DNA from: Desmodus rotundus
Taxonomy: Eukaryota; Chordata; Mammalia; Chiroptera; Phyllostomidae
Reading direction: 5' to 3'
DNA: 64,000 nt
Assembly: GCF_022682495.2 (NCBI RefSeq)
Contig: NC_071398.1
Location: forward strand, 87,397,398 to 87,461,397
The position numbers and the translations under genes were made by a program. How positions within the stretch are numbered: position 1 is the stretch's first letter; every line of letters starts with the position of its first letter. The notes beneath the pieces were generated by a model. It made no database searches, was not told where the DNA came from, and saw only the letters and a list, made by a program, of their open reading frames with translations. Of this stretch, positions 44,966-58,110 are shown piece by piece.

Positions 44966-45660
44966 GAAATGATGTCTACTTTAACTTTGCTTTGGGTAGA
45001 GAATTGACCCTGTTTGATTTTAATCTCAGCATGTGGTCTACCTTAGTAAATGTACCACATGTACTGGAAAAATGTGTTATAAACTTTCAGAGCACTATTA
45101 ATACCAATTAGATCAAGGTGGTTAAAACAGTTCAATCATTTGTCTTTTCCAAATTTTTGTCTAGTTGTTTCAACAATTGCAGACCAATAACACAAGCTCT
45201 CCAACTATAAATACTTCATGTATTTTGAAAATTCTCTTACCTGATGCATGTAAGTTTATGATTATTGTATCTTCCTGATGAATTGACATATTTATTATTA
45301 TGAAATGTCCCTATTTATCTCTGATAATATTCTTTGCCTTAAAACCTATTTTTCATATATTAATATAGCCACTCTAGCCTTCTTATGTTTAATATTATAT
45401 GGTATATTGTTTTTATAACCATTTGCCTTCACTGTATGGGTATTTTTAGTTTTAACTACTATTCTGATTATATCTGCCTCTTGAGTGTTTAGTCCATAAT
45501 ATATAATGTAATAAATTAATATGCTTAAAATTATGTCTATCATTGTATTTGTTATTAGCCTCTGTTTTTTTCTTTCTCTGTTCCCCATTTCCGCTTTCTT
45601 TTGGTATATTTGAATTCATTACTCCATTTTTAATTTATTCATTGGCTTTTTAGTACCATA
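44966..45660 (-). repeat. Old L1 ORF2 (endonuclease side), antisense
   Basis: Antisense L1 phrases continue: CAGCATGTGGTCTACCTTAG, TCCAACTATAAATACTTCAT, CTTCATGTATTTTGAAAATT, ATTATGAAATGTCCCTATTT, TCTGATAATATTCTTTG, and ATTAATATAGCCACTCTAGCC. It continues the element at 42241-43606 on the other side of the mariner block; about 100 bp at the junction appears lost. Confidence 0.85.
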
Positions 45661-46560
45661 GTTTTTTAATGAGAGAAACCAGATTTTACAATATATAGTA
45701 ATATGAAACAAAACTCAATAATTACTCTTTTTATGTTGTGCATTATGGGACAAAATTTGAAGTACAATAGCTTCGGGCTCTAACCTTAAGAATGGAGAAT
45801 AAACACTTGAAGTTTGTGTATTATTTCTCATTGTAATAACTTTCTATTTTGTGTTTTGTTTTAATAGTGTTTGTGCAGGTTGACTAACAATTTCATCCCC
45901 TATGAAGTCCAGGGTGTACCTTCACGGTAGGTTAAGCCATTAGCAGCAAAAATATATAAATATATATACATATATATTTATATACACACAATACCATAAG
46001 ACAAATACAGTGTAGGTAAGCATAGATGTCTCTACTAATTAGCAAGAGCAGCAGGATAAACAATGAAAAGAAGGATGAATGAGTTCCTGTCATTATTCCC
46101 AGGAAGAGCATTCCATTCATTTCACGCAAAGAATTTCATAAAGGCTGTTTAACTACTTTAGAAGCAAAACATACACATACTGGAAGCACTAGAGACTTTT
46201 TTTTAAATGAATTTACTGCCAAAAACCAAACAGACCTATGCTAAAGGAGTACTAGAAGTTAAGATGAATTTGTTCAAGTGTAATTAATCTTTCTGGTTAT
46301 TTCCTTGCATAATAATGAGCTCATTTCTCTGTCAAAGCTGTAGCTCAAAGTAGGACTGAGTTAACACTTTCGGACTCCTTAGTACAGTTGTTCCAAAATG
46401 TTTGCTGTCATTAGAAGAGATGGCATTTAGACATTTCTCTGTCGTCTTACTTTTCACACTTTCACACAGGAAAAGAAGTAAACTACTGATACACAGCACA
46501 GCACGGAGGAATATCCAAATCATGAAGTTCTGGGAAAGAATTCAGTCAAAAAGGACTTCA
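45661..46560. other. Unique AT-rich sequence with TA repeat
   Basis: 45950-45985 is a TATATATA/ATACATATATATTTA stretch. No gene recognised. Confidence 0.5.
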
Positions 46561-46564
46561 TCCT

Positions 46565-46825
46565 ACATGATTTGATTTGTAGAAAATTCTAGAAAAGACA
46601 CACTATAATGGTAGAAAGTGAGTGTGTGATTACAGGAAGACTGGAGGGTGGAGAAAATTGACTGAGAACTTTGGGGGGTGATAAATGTATTTTCTATCAC
46701 GATAATGGTGGGGATTAGACCGCTGCATACATTTGTAAGAAACCATCAGCTTACATGTTTGTGACTGGTAATTAAACCCTCAGGAAACTGAAAAAAGTGT
46801 TAGGAACAAAAAATCAACTTCGAAT
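46565..46825 (+). repeat. Old L1 3'UTR, sense
   Basis: AATTCTAGAAAAGACACACT, ATGGTAGAAAGTGAGTGTGT, GACTGGAGGGTGGAGAAAAT, TTTGGGGGGTGATAAATG, CACGATAATGGTGGGGATTA and CATACATTTGTAAGAAACC match the order of an old L1 (L1MA/B-type) 3'UTR on the + strand. Confidence 0.7.
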
Positions 46826-49720
46826 TGCTTCAAAAACAAATATCCTATAAAGCTGGCAATAAAATTCTTATTAAAATGAAGATAAAATAGTTTAAAAAAG
46901 TGTTTGGACAATCAAAGGTCAAGCTAAAAGTATCCTATACTCTGTATACTTGATTGAGATAGCTGCAGTGCTGGCATCTCAAAAGAATGGTAAGTATTTT
47001 ATTTATTGTATGAAAAAATAAGAAATCTAACCCTTGGGAAATTAAGATTATGTCTATCTGTTAAACTGGCCTCTTTTAACATTTTGACTAAATTGATTAG
47101 TATATTTTGCATATCAATCAATCAAATTTGCATGGATTTTAAAATGAGTTAAGCAACCCATTCTTTATTATAGATATAGTGTACTTACCACTTAATTATA
47201 GCTCCTCAGTCTTCACACAAATGTAAGCACATGACTCAAGTTAAATTTATAAAAATTGGTTCATGAGCCATTCTTTCATACCTCTGTTAAAAAAATTTAT
47301 CTACTTAGTTTTCCTGACTGTGTGAAAGACTGTTAAATTTTTTCTTGTGGAAAATCCTTAGATACTATAAATTTCATAACAATGCAATCATTTTCCCCCA
47401 CTTTATTATGTTAGCTCACAATTCCACAGACATGGCTTATTTGAAGTAAAATAGATTTTAGAATAAGCAAAAATTATTCAGGTTATGCCATATGTTCAAA
47501 CATTTCCAGAAATGAAATTTATTTTTAAGTTTGAATAATGCTACCAAGCAAACCAACGATACAGCAAATGCAATTATTTAACAAAAATCACAGTTTGGTT
47601 GTCATCATTTTTTTTAACCTCCACCTGTTCAGTTACCTCAAATAGTTATTTCTGAAACATGAATCAAAGAGTGAGACTAAGTATACCTACTGAGCTAGTT
47701 TGATTAGCGATAAAGCAGGATATAAGCTACAATTAGGTAAAGTAATAATTTTAGATTGTCCATTCAGCGCCAATGTGAAATGACAAAAAAAATCCCTACT
47801 TTTAATTTCCTGCTTAAAAAGCAAAGAAAGCATTAAAATTAAATAAGTATAATTAGTTAAAAAAGCTTACTAGAAACATAAAACAATAAACTCAAATGCT
47901 ATAAAACCAAGATAAAATTGCAAAATGAACAGGAAATATAAATATAATATGAAAAATAAAATGAAAATTAGAATAGCAAAGAATGATGAAGATAAAAATG
48001 TTGAGTAATATAAAGTATTAATATACAGGATAAAAAGCAAGGAAACTACATGATCAGTAAAACTTAGCCAGATAGGTAGAAGAAGAAATAAATAATATCT
48101 AAGGATAAATGATTTATAAAATTTATGACCATAGAACAAGGCAAAAATAAACTAAAATATTTTATTTTTGTGAAGAGGTAATTTAAAGGACTTTCCAAAG
48201 CAGAATAAGCAAAGGGGGGAAATTCAAGTGGCTCCGACCGGTGCCCATGGCCTGAGGTGGAAGCAAGTAAGAAAGTTTTTTGTTTAATTTCAAAAGTGTC
48301 ATCAGGATTTCTCACAAATGAATCCTGAGAATGAAAATCGCCTGCAGATAGTTCCATCATACAGATGAGCCCTAATCCTCTCGCTCATGATTTTGAACTT
48401 GCACATGTATTTTTATCTAAAGACAAGACGATCTCCAAACAGCATCATGCAAGAGGCACACCCAGGGAGACAGCTTGCACTATTTCTCTCATCAAACAGG
48501 TCGACCATGCTTTTGCCTGCTTCAAAATACATGCACGCTAGAAACAACTTTTATATACCCATAAACCATCCACATTGCAAACACACAACACACCACGCCC
48601 TAAAACCATGCTTAGCTCAAATCTTTGAGACTCGTGGCTCTTAAAAACAAAGACACAACCCTGTTCCTTATCAAGATTAATACAGTTTCCAAGTGCACAT
48701 TTTTAAAACAATAGGACAGAAATGGTTATAGCTGTTCTTATTTTCAGGCATCATACTGTATGTTTTCTTCAAGAGCTAATGTTGATTTTATAATACGCTT
48801 CTAATTGTAATTGATTGCTAAATATTATAACATAATAACATAACAGGCACACAATAAAATCAATTATAGTGATTGACTTTACTGCCAAGATTCAGTAATT
48901 TCCTGTTATCTTGATGAGCTGGTTATTTCCAACTGTGTGATTGCAGAAGACAGTGTTTTTTTTTTAAATAGAGATCTATTCTTTTCTTTATAAAAATAAA
49001 GAAATATCTTCTTTTTGTTATTTCCAACAGGACAAGATATTTTCTGCTTCTGCAGTATTTTGTTCTCTCCTACACTCACTAGAAAGCAAAACCTCTATCA
49101 AACAAGTGTGTCTGTCTAGGCAAATAGATTTGTGTGCATTCAGTTAAAAATTGGTTAAGCTTCAGAACTGACTTGGGGACGATGTAGAGCCAGCCAGCTT
49201 TACTTTATTGTGAATGGTTGATGTTAGTAACCAGCCATTGGTTTAATAAGGGATTTATTACTGGATAGAACTGAACCTGTTTGGGAATTTGTATTTGTTC
49301 TTGTTTGTAAATGATCTTCTTTGCTAGCATTTCTTTTCATGAATTGTTAACTAGCACATTTTGTAACTGTGTTCTTGTATTGACTGTTTGATGTTCATCA
49401 GTTTTACCGAGAAAGATGGTACCAAAACCTAAGAAGACCTGGCTGCACTAAGGGAAATTGAGACTAATTTTAGAGATGTAATGAAGATGTTAAGTATTTT
49501 TGTTCTCTGATACTTCATCAGTGCTAGCTCAAAGCCCATTAAAAACAAATATCTTAAAAATAAACAAAAATTTATTAGTATATTTCTTAAATCCCATTTC
49601 TAATGCAGGGAGGCCTCCGGTAAATGTAGAGCTACATTTTTTTCCTTTCCTGCTACTGGTTTGTTTTGGTTCCGTGTCACATTTTCTATACCAGTTTATG
49701 TGCAATCATCACCGAGCTAA
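46826..49720. other. Unique AT-rich sequence
   Basis: No gene or nameable repeat is recognised; 47800-48170 is extremely A-rich. The part at 49150-49420 has a less repetitive, moderately GC-balanced look and could be a conserved non-coding element, which only an alignment could tell. Confidence 0.45.
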
Positions 49721-49724
49721 AAAT

Positions 49725-49792
49725 GAGGGAAGGACGGGAGGGGGCGCAGTAGGGAGGAATGGAGGGAGGGAGGGTAGAAGGAAGGGAGGTTT
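49725..49792. repeat. GGGA/GGAA purine tract with CTCF-like core
   Basis: A GGGA/GGAA purine tract; its left part includes AGGGGGCGCAGT at 49739-49750, which fits the CTCF core AGRKGGCRSY on the + strand, but the purine bias makes a chance match likely. Confidence 0.7.
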
Positions 49793-51890
49793 CTAAATTG
49801 CCATACTCGTGCCATTTTATGATGAATTCAGCTGCTGCTTGGGTAAACAACTGTGTTCTTAAATATTTGTCACAGAATAGAAAAGCAGCAAGTTTTCTTA
49901 ATGATAACAGTACCTCGGTTTCCAGGTAAGGCATATGATTCAAAAATTGTGCTATCAATATATGATTTGAGCCCCCTCTTCATAACTTTGCCTCTATGGA
50001 GAGAGAGAAAGCATGATACATAGGTCTATTTAGGACAAATCACAAGGCCTTTGTGTGGGATCCTGGGTCCCCTCTTTCCAGGTATTTTGCTCCTTCGAGG
50101 ACCCTCAAGACACTAATGGAAAAATTCAAATACTGTTTTCAGAACAAATATGTGTTTTCAGTGAGTCTGTTTGCCGAGGGCTTTTTTGTCATCTAGAAAG
50201 AAATAGAGTCATAACATTTTAGAGCTGGAACACGCTTTTAAAATGACATAGACCAGATCTCTGATTTTCAGAGTTTACAGTGAGACCCAGAGCACGCGTG
50301 AAGACTTGCCTGGGGGCTAGTTAATCAGTGGGTCACAAGCTGCAAGTGTCCCTCTTCAGCTGGGGGCCCCTCCGCTCGCCTCTGACCCTGGCGCCACATA
50401 GTTTCTGCCCACTGGTCCCCTTCTCCCCCAACAAGGTCTGCAATGAGGTAGGATGCTGCAACTCGGAATCCCCTGGAAAAGAAGATGGTCCTGATTCCTG
50501 ACACCACCATACAGAGCAGACTGTGATGCAACAAGCAAGCAACCTTGGAGGGTTGGAGCAACTTCCCTGCAGAGGCCTGCCTCCGAGAAACAATGGCTCT
50601 TGATCAATCTTGTTGAAAGCAGACAGGACTTGTTCAATTATGAGGGGAACTGTTGGTAGGGGAAGCAAATGAAATCATGGGGGAGGAAAGAGAGGGAAAG
50701 CTGGTTCTGATGACAGACAGCCCCTAAACAACATTCAGCATAATTTCCTCCTGAACAAGAGGAACACGTGCCACAGATGCAAGTGGAAATGTGATTTTTG
50801 GAGCAGTTGATAATGGTCCTGTCTCTGACATGTGTTTATTCTAAAAGAGCCGGGGCATCTGTCGCTTATTTTGCAGACAGTGTGTGGTATCATTGAGGAG
50901 ATTCAGGGCTGGCAGTGGTAGGCACAGTCTCTTCCCCGGTCGAAAACCATTATGGTGCCTTGAAAAGGGCAAGAAAATCAATCCTGACTGGGAAGGGTGG
51001 CTGTGAGATGATGTCATTGCAACTGTGGCACCTCGGTCAGGAATGGTGCCAGTGCCATATCGCGCAAGAAATGAGGGAGCTCTGTCCGGCTTAGAAAGTT
51101 TCTTGTGTTTTCGCAAATGACTAAGCAATGCCTGAGATTTACCCCCAGGTTGTATCCATCCTTAATCTAATTTAGGAGAAATGTGTGCACAGGTGTGTTA
51201 TCTCTTCAACCTGATTTCTTGCTGTCCCAAACATTCTGTTCCAGCAACACTCCTCCACCAGTCACCTTTACAGGCAATGTGCCTCGGTGCCTTCGCACAT
51301 GAAATATCTCTCCGAAGAGAAATAGTGTCCCTCTTCTTCCCTAATTCACACTCCTGACCTCATCAAAAGAAGCATCACGGAGGGTTGCAGCCAGTGGGAC
51401 TTTTCCTCACTAAATCTTTCCTATCCCAAACAGGCATTTACTATGATGCCTCTTGATATGCTTGCACTTGGATTAGATGGCATTGTTTTCGATCTGTAAA
51501 TACTTTGTTTTATAAAATGTTTGAATTATTGCGATGGAGTTCCAAAAACTCATGGAAGTTTTTTCTTATTTGCTCTCCACTTTCACTGAAGGATATACTG
51601 CATTGTCTCACATGCAATGGATACCCACCGCTGGATTTTTTCGACTGCTTCCCAAGGAAATCAGTCGAATTCTCTACCTTCACCAGTCAGCTCACCACTA
51701 GGTGTGTTGATGAACCTTATCAAGAAAGAGGACACGCTAAGAACAAAAACAGCCAATATACTTTATCTGATTAATTTTTCAAAAGTAAATCCTAATTTTC
51801 ATAAATAGGCTGACCCTAAGAGAGGATTACATATCACCTGCCTCCACTTAACTTAGAGAGAAAACTGACACTAAACTATTTTGCACGACA
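49793..51890. other. Unique non-coding sequence
   Basis: A stretch at 50210-50320 (TTTTAGAGCTGGAACACGC, CAGTGAGACCCAGAGCACG) recalls an old mammalian repeat but is too worn to name. At 50540-50660 the sequence includes AACAATGG, a SOX-type motif. No gene recognised. Confidence 0.45.
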
Positions 51891-51892
51891 GG

Positions 51893-52170
51893 ACACTGTC
51901 CTGTACTGTATTGTGCTACACTATACTATACGACATTATGCTACACTGTTCTGTACTATACTACATTACACTGTACTGTACTACACCATTCAATATTCTA
52001 CTATAGTATTCTATACTGTACTATTCTATAATACCCTATGCCACTCTATACTATATTACACTATTCTACATTATTTTACACTACACGATACTATTTTATA
52101 CTACACCGTGCTATGCTATACTACGCTTACTGTAACCTACTACATACCCTATATTGTACTACACTAGACT
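51893..52170. repeat. Degenerate CTATA-type pentanucleotide array
   Basis: About 275 bp can be read in 5-bp steps as CTATA, CTACA, CTGTA, TTACA, CTATT and close variants, almost without breaks in phase. No two neighbouring units are long identical, so the array is old. The 84-codon Tyr/Leu/His-rich frame inside it is an artefact of the array. Confidence 0.85.
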
Positions 52171-53415
52171 GCACATGAGACAATGTGGCCTGAGAGGGCC
52201 TTAGAGCATTTGTTTGTCTGGTGTCCTCAAACTGACCTGCAACCTTCCTGGGCTGAAGACCTGGAAGACAGAAATGGAGACGGAACTCTCCTTCTGCCCT
52301 AGGCCTTTGGCAAGGGGCACCCTGACTTCTCATTCTCAATGAAACTCTAGTTTTTGGAAAGCATCCCCAAATTTCTAGCCTGTAGGTAATAGGCAGGAAA
52401 AGTCACTTTAGAAACTTTTTTGAATGACCTGCTATTCTTCTAGTCCCACTAAAATGACAGAATCCCTGTTGTTCAAAATCCTTGCACAGCTATTCTTCCA
52501 GGGCTCTTGCTTTTTTAGCCTGGTGACTGCCAGCCAGCATTTTGACTAACACTTACACGGACCTTTCCGGAGTCAGACAGTTAATTCTACTACAATACTA
52601 CACCACAGGACTCTTTATTTGAGATGTTTGTGACAATGTTAAGAAAAATCAATCACACCATGGGTAAACATAAAAATCTACTAAAAACTAAAATTCACTA
52701 TAGTCATCATTCCTTTTAGACTCAATCATTCATTATTCACCAATCCATTTAACAAATATGCCGGAAGTACTCAAAACTGCTTGAAACATTTGGAGGAGGA
52801 CAAGGACAAGCAAGCTATGATCCCCAACTCAAGGAGCTTAGAACATTTTGGAAAGACAGATAAACATATCGTGCATCCCAGTTTCTCTGGGAACTCATCT
52901 CCTTGTGGTAGGAGAACTCGCACCACAGAGATGAAGTCAGTGCCTACCTCTTCACTACAGGTGAGCGACATTGACAATGGAGGGGTTAGGTTGGGAAGAA
53001 AGACAGAAAGTACATAACATTCAAAATTACCCTCAAGGGCCAATGGGATGGGCCCCGGTGGACACCACCCTGCCGTCATCTTGTCAGGTCCTACACACTT
53101 GTTCTCCCCCAGCTGAGAGCACCAGAGGAAGCAGGAACCAGGGTGCATGAAAAGGAATCGTATCTCTAGAGTGTGCAATGACCCCCAGCTTGGAAAAGGC
53201 TCGCACTAAGGGTCAAGTACCTACGGCAGAAAGCTCGATCTGAAGACTGATCATGCTTTCTGTCTCAGGCTTACTTCACAGCCTCTGCTCTTTGAGCCAA
53301 ATGGAGGACTGAAATTCCACACTATTTGTTTCTTTTTTAATCAGTTGTTCTCTCAAATGTAACATGGTGTGACCCCACTATCTTTTTGTCACCATGTTTA
53401 CTCATTTCAGTCTTC
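52171..53415. other. Unique non-coding sequence
   Basis: No gene recognised; the 135-codon minus-strand frame at 52771-53178 has no known domain. Confidence 0.5.
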
Positions 53416-53419
53416 TGGC

Positions 53420-53480
53420 TGCGTCCATAGGTCTCTCTCTGTCTCTCTCTCTGTTTTTCTCCCTTTCCCCCTCTCCCTGC
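53420..53480. repeat. CT-rich (TCTC)n tract
   Basis: TCTCTCTCTGTCTCTCTCTC units, then CCCTTTCCCCCTCTCCC. Confidence 0.9.
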
Positions 53481-54465
53481 TATACTTTGCATGGGCTTTG
53501 CCATTCATTCTGGGGTCCGAATATTGAGCTGCACAAATACTACGCCATTTTTAGAGTCCGGCTTGTTTCAGCTCTCGCTACTTCTGTTGTAGCTGTAGCT
53601 CTTCCCCTTGGCTTTAATTCTGCAAATATTAACTGAGCATCTTTGTTGTGTGCAAAACCACAAATCAAAATGCAAGAACGTTTACAATCCAGAGGCACTA
53701 TTCTCACAGTAATTTTTTTTTTCTTGCTTTCTTTTACCTCTAAACTTCCCACAATTACATCGCACTACATTATTCTGACCTCAGCTCGCCCTCACTCCAC
53801 AAAGCTGCCACACTCATTCACGGCACCGAATTTACACTTTCTAATCCAGGTCCAGGTCATGAGATTCCTATCAGACATCTTCCTCCTCTTTCATCATAAC
53901 AAGTCAACCACGTGGCGGCAGAGTCAGCAGCCTCCTTACTTTCTTCCTTTCTAGTCATGTCATCATCCTTGACTGCTGGTGCCAAGTTGTCTAGTTTGAC
54001 TTGCTTTTGCAATGAGGTTGCCCTGCTCTCTGCCTTGTCTTCTGCATAATGGAAGTGACTTGATTCCCATGGATTGGAGTGGAGCAGGACTAGCTTCCCA
54101 GCTGGGAACTACCATCCTGGTGGCATATTTTAAAACCTCGAATTTCAGAATGCTGAATTTGCCCCATTTCTATTTCAAAGCATGCCCCCTCCTGCAGCTA
54201 AAATACAATACGGCTCTTCTTCCAAAGATGCCTGTTCGCATTTAGTTGTGATAGTTCCAGAAAGTCTTTTTAAAAAAACAATCTGTTGGCTATTTAACAT
54301 TTTCTTGCCTACAGCCCGTAAGTAATTGAAGTATAATTTAAAGTGTTGCCACTGCTCAGAAATCTCTTTTTGGAAATTCATTTTCCCTAAAAGAGATAAC
54401 TGAACATTTGAAACCACACCAGCCAGTCTGAGAGGACCGAGTCTGATTCTCTCTGAAATAGACTC
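53481..54465. other. Unique non-coding sequence
   Basis: No gene or repeat recognised. Confidence 0.5.
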
Positions 54466-54645
54466 TTAAAAAAAAAAATTAATTGCATTTATTGGAGTGA
54501 CATTGGTTACTAAAATTATATAGATTTTAAGTGTATATTTCTATAATGCATCATTTACAGATTGCATTGTGTGTTCACTACCCAAAGTCAAGTCCTTACC
54601 ACAATCATTTATTCCCCTCTTTACCCCGTTCAGCCTCTTTGGCTC
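54466..54645 (-). repeat. L1 3'UTR fragment, antisense
   Basis: An A-run, TTTATTGGAGTGACATTGGT, TATATAGATTTTAAGTGTAT, TCTATAATGCATCATTTAC, GATTGCATTGTGTGTTCAC and CCCAAAGTCAAGTCCTTACC follow the antisense 3' end of an L1 subfamily common in laurasiatherian mammals. Confidence 0.75.
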
Positions 54646-54860
54646 TGGGTGATGGGGGACAGACAACCTGAGTGCCTCACCAAAGAAATGCTGTCATTTT
54701 TGACCAATGAACACAATGAAAAGTCTTCTGATTTAAAAAAAAAAAAGCATAAGATATTCAGAAGCCACCGCTGAGGGATTTTTTTTCTCAGGTAGCTACA
54801 TAGGTCACACGAATGATTCAAAGAATAGGATGTTAAGGGTTACATCACAAGACTTTTGTC
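54646..54860. other. Unique sequence
   Basis: Nothing recognised; includes an A-run at about 54736-54747. Confidence 0.5.
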
Positions 54861-54864
54861 TGTT

Positions 54865-54965
54865 TTCTCACCGCTGTACCTCAATATCTCAATAAAATAG
54901 TGCCTGGCACATAGTAAGCACTCATGAAGTATGCGAGAAATGAATGAATACACTTTCTTCAGCAG
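54865..54965 (+). repeat. L2/MIR-type 3' end
   Basis: AATAGTGCCTGGCACATAGT, AAGCACTCATGAAGTATG and GAATGAATACAC match the common 3' terminal text shared by L2 and MIR. Too short to choose between them, though the GAATGAAT tail favours L2. Confidence 0.65.
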
Positions 54966-55384
54966 AGCTAAGGCAATGCATACCCAAAGTGAGCAAAGGT
55001 GATCTATGAAGAACATTCTAGACTGGATACGGGAATGCAGTGATTGCTCTTTGTGTGAAAATCCTGTCTGCGCCAAGGGTGTTGACGGAAAAAAATGCAG
55101 AAAAGGTAGAGAAGAAGCTTGTTATGTGAAGAAAGGAGGAGGTAACCTTGGGGAGGACTTCTGCCCAATGTGGTACAGAATTAACTGTCCCCCGGTAGCC
55201 TGTTCATATGCTCAAAAGCTTTTAGTTTCACAGTTTGGTGAGGAAAAATAATAGGTTTTGTAAAATAAAGAGAGAAATTCAGTCCTCTTGAGATTAAGGC
55301 AGGCCAATTTTTACCCTTCCATTTGAGGAGGGAGTTGCTGTTCTCTCATTCCAAACCCTCACATTTTTGCTTCTTTTTTGTGCT
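54966..55384. other. Unique non-coding sequence
   Basis: A cysteine-rich 81-codon frame at 55006-55251 is present; its spacing does not match any family I know. Confidence 0.45.
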
Positions 55385-55595
55385 ACTCTGGTAGTGAGCA
55401 GCCCTGGCGGCCCATCAGAGTCATCTGTGGAGCTTCAGAAAAAATGTCCTGATGCTCCAGGCTGGTTCCCACTGCATTGCGATTTATTTGGGTGGGGTGG
55501 GGTCCACGCATTGGAATTTTTAAAAACTCCCCAGATGATTCTGAAGTGTGTAGAGGGCTGGGAAATTTTGCCCTGCCCCATGTTTTGACTGAGAT
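55385..55595 (+). mobile_element. MER5A-type hAT MITE
   Basis: GTGAGCAGCCCTGGCGGCCC, ATCAGAGTCATCTGTGG, AATGTCCTGATGCTCCAGGC, then GGAATTTTTAAAAACTCCCC and AGATGATTCTGAAGTG follow MER5A order. Confidence 0.75.
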
Positions 55596-57244
55596 AGACA
55601 CTTTCTCACAGGGAATATATGATAATTTTCTTACCTCAACATTTCTATGGATCCATGCGTCCTTTTCCCCTTTCCCCGAGCCTATGTTCTGCATTCTTTA
55701 GCAGTCTCCAGGAACACACCATCTGATTCTGGACTTTCCTTCATGACCTCTCTGCCTTTTTGCAAAACACTGAAAAACAGCCATTTCAAAAGAACTCTAA
55801 AAAGTTACTTGCACACATAAATCCACACAATGTAGATGTCCAATTTTATTCTATTTTGGTTCAGAAAATGACTATCTCAAGAGAGACAAAATGTCAACAA
55901 TGAGAGGTCCTTTCAACAATAAACACTGCTGAGATCACTCAGTTGGAATGTTAGCAAATCTAGAAGAGGAGAAATATCATAGCTTTATCTTCAAACGTTT
56001 TTTCTCTATTTCTTTTTTTAAAGAAATTAGCTCTGTAGAGTTAAGAAAAGGTTCTAAAGCCAAGGCAGGGTAGGGGCCTAGTTTAATGACTAGTAGGCAG
56101 AGATGTAGTTCTATAGAAAAATTGTTTTCTTTTGTTCAAACAATTTAACCTATCTACGGCTTGCCTTTTATATCTATAAAATGAAGAATATGGAATATTT
56201 CAGCCTTAATGGTCCATAAAATATGATGGATAATTGGTACCCTGATAGAATTCTTTGTTTTCCAAAGCAGATGAAGACTTAAATAGAAGTTTTTAAAACT
56301 TAAGTGCTTCTAGACCAGCTATTCCCGCTAAAGTGAATCTACCTGTGCATTCTCTTCGGAGCTCTGCAGCTGGCTGTGGGGTGACACTTACTTTTGGAAG
56401 GAAGTTCTTGATCTTGGGCTCCCTAGTCTTTAATTGTCACTCAAAGTATCCATTTAATAGGTGCACACTGATGAGATGTGAACTAATTCTTCCTTAACGT
56501 TTTGGAGCAAAGTGTGTTCCAATGCAGTTATGGCAAATTTGGGGATATATCAGCATTTAGATTTTTTTGACAAAATTATTTTCCAACAATACCTTAAGGT
56601 ATAACTAAAATTAAAGTCTAAGGCACTAAAGTAGAAGAAAAAAGAAGAAGTTGGCAAAATTTCTGGGACTTGAGTCGAGATAGAATTATTAATAGGTATT
56701 ATTAAGAGAGAGAAAGCACATTGGAAATTGAACGATATAAAAACCCAAAGTCTGGCAGCAGGATTCTTACCATTTTCAAGATACAACAAATGCTTTTATG
56801 ACATGAGATAGTTCCGCAGTCCAGGACTAAGGAATGAAACTGTTCTTTATCTGTGCTTTTTTTTTTTTTTTAAGTAAGCATTAACCGTATGTGTAAGAGG
56901 AAAATGTTAATAAGAAAAACCTGAAGAATCAAGTCCTCTGTCAAGAAGTGGGCGGAGGAGTGGCGTTGATGGACACCATGTGAGGACTTACTTGGTAAAC
57001 TGAGGGCAGGGCTGTGAATACTGAACCCTTTGCACTAAGATGCTCCACTAGCATACAGTAGCCACAGGAGTGTATCACGATGAGCGAACGCACTCACAGT
57101 TGTAAATTTGGCTGTCGTAGAAAACTTTTCACTGCCAGTAAATTGTTTTGAATGTTTTTTCTTATAAGTGGCCAAAGAAGAAAGGAAGTAGAGTAAAAAG
57201 CTGGCAAGCTGAAATGACTGTGCACCATTTCAAAAACATCATTT
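55596..57244. other. Unique non-coding sequence
   Basis: No gene recognised; a 15-nt T-run at about 56858-56872. Confidence 0.5.
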
Positions 57245-58110
57245 ATTATTGATCCTTCATAAACTCCAGTCTCAAGTTCAACTCTTTATTCAACCTCTTC
57301 ACTTGGGTGCCTAATAGGCATCTCACAATTGACATGTCCTAAAACTCAGCTCCCGATCTCCCCCCATAACTTTTTATTCCAGCCCCCTCCATTTCGGTTC
57401 ACGGCAATCACGTGTTTCTGATTGCTCAGGGCGAAACTTTGGAGTCATTCTCTTCCTCACCCTGCATTCAATCATACACCTTTTGCCATCTCCACTAAGA
57501 CCAGAATCTAAGCTATGCTAATCTCTCACCAGATCATTGCAAGAGCTCTTTAACTGTTCTTTCTGCTTCTGCCTTGCCCTTCCCCCGATTGTAACATGTT
57601 CTGAACACAGCACCAGAGTGATTCTATTAATCTGTAGGTCAGATAACTTCCCCCCTGCTGTCCCAGGACTTTAACTGGCTCCATGGCACCCAGGAATCTA
57701 AGTTCTTATGCTGACTCACAAGGCCCCTACAAGTTTAGAATCACGCTACCTCTCTGATCACAACTCTTCCAGCATTCCCCCTGTTCGCTCAGCTGTAGCT
57801 ACGCTGGTTCCTGGAGTTCCTTGAATATGTTAGCCAGGCTCTGCGTTTACTGTTGCCTCTGCCAGTAAGCCCTGCATGTTGTCTGTGTGCCTGATTTCCC
57901 TCACTTCTTTCAGAACAGGTGTTTGTTCTAAAGTCACCCTCCCAGAAAGACCTTCCCTGCCCATCATATAAAAAATTATGTATATACCAACATTAAGGGG
58001 TCCCTAGCCCCCTTGTTAGAGTTTTGTTTTCTCCATAGCCTTTATCACATGATGAACTACATGTGTGTGTGTGCACATGTGTGTATTTATCTCTGCTTCT
58101 TTTGTTTTCC
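57245..58110 (+). repeat. Long L2 LINE 3' region
   Basis: The longest L2 copy in the window. In order: CTCAAGTTCAACTCTTTATT, GGCATCTCACAATTGACATG, CGAAACTTTGGAGTCATTCT, CTCTCACCAGATCATTGCAA, CAGAGTGATTCTATTAATC, CACAAGGCCCCTACAAG, CTGATTTCCCTCACTTCTTT and TAGCCTTTATCACATGATG. All are standard L2 3' phrases. Non-coding now. Confidence 0.85.

Noticed and set aside
51913..52167. 84-codon frame rich in Tyr, Leu and His
   Set aside because: It is simply the translation of the CTATA-type pentamer array.
52771..53178. 135-codon minus-strand frame
   Set aside because: No recognisable family or signal; composition like surrounding non-coding DNA.
55006..55251. Cysteine-rich 81-codon frame
   Set aside because: Spacing does not fit a zinc finger, EGF or defensin pattern I know, and there is no supporting context.
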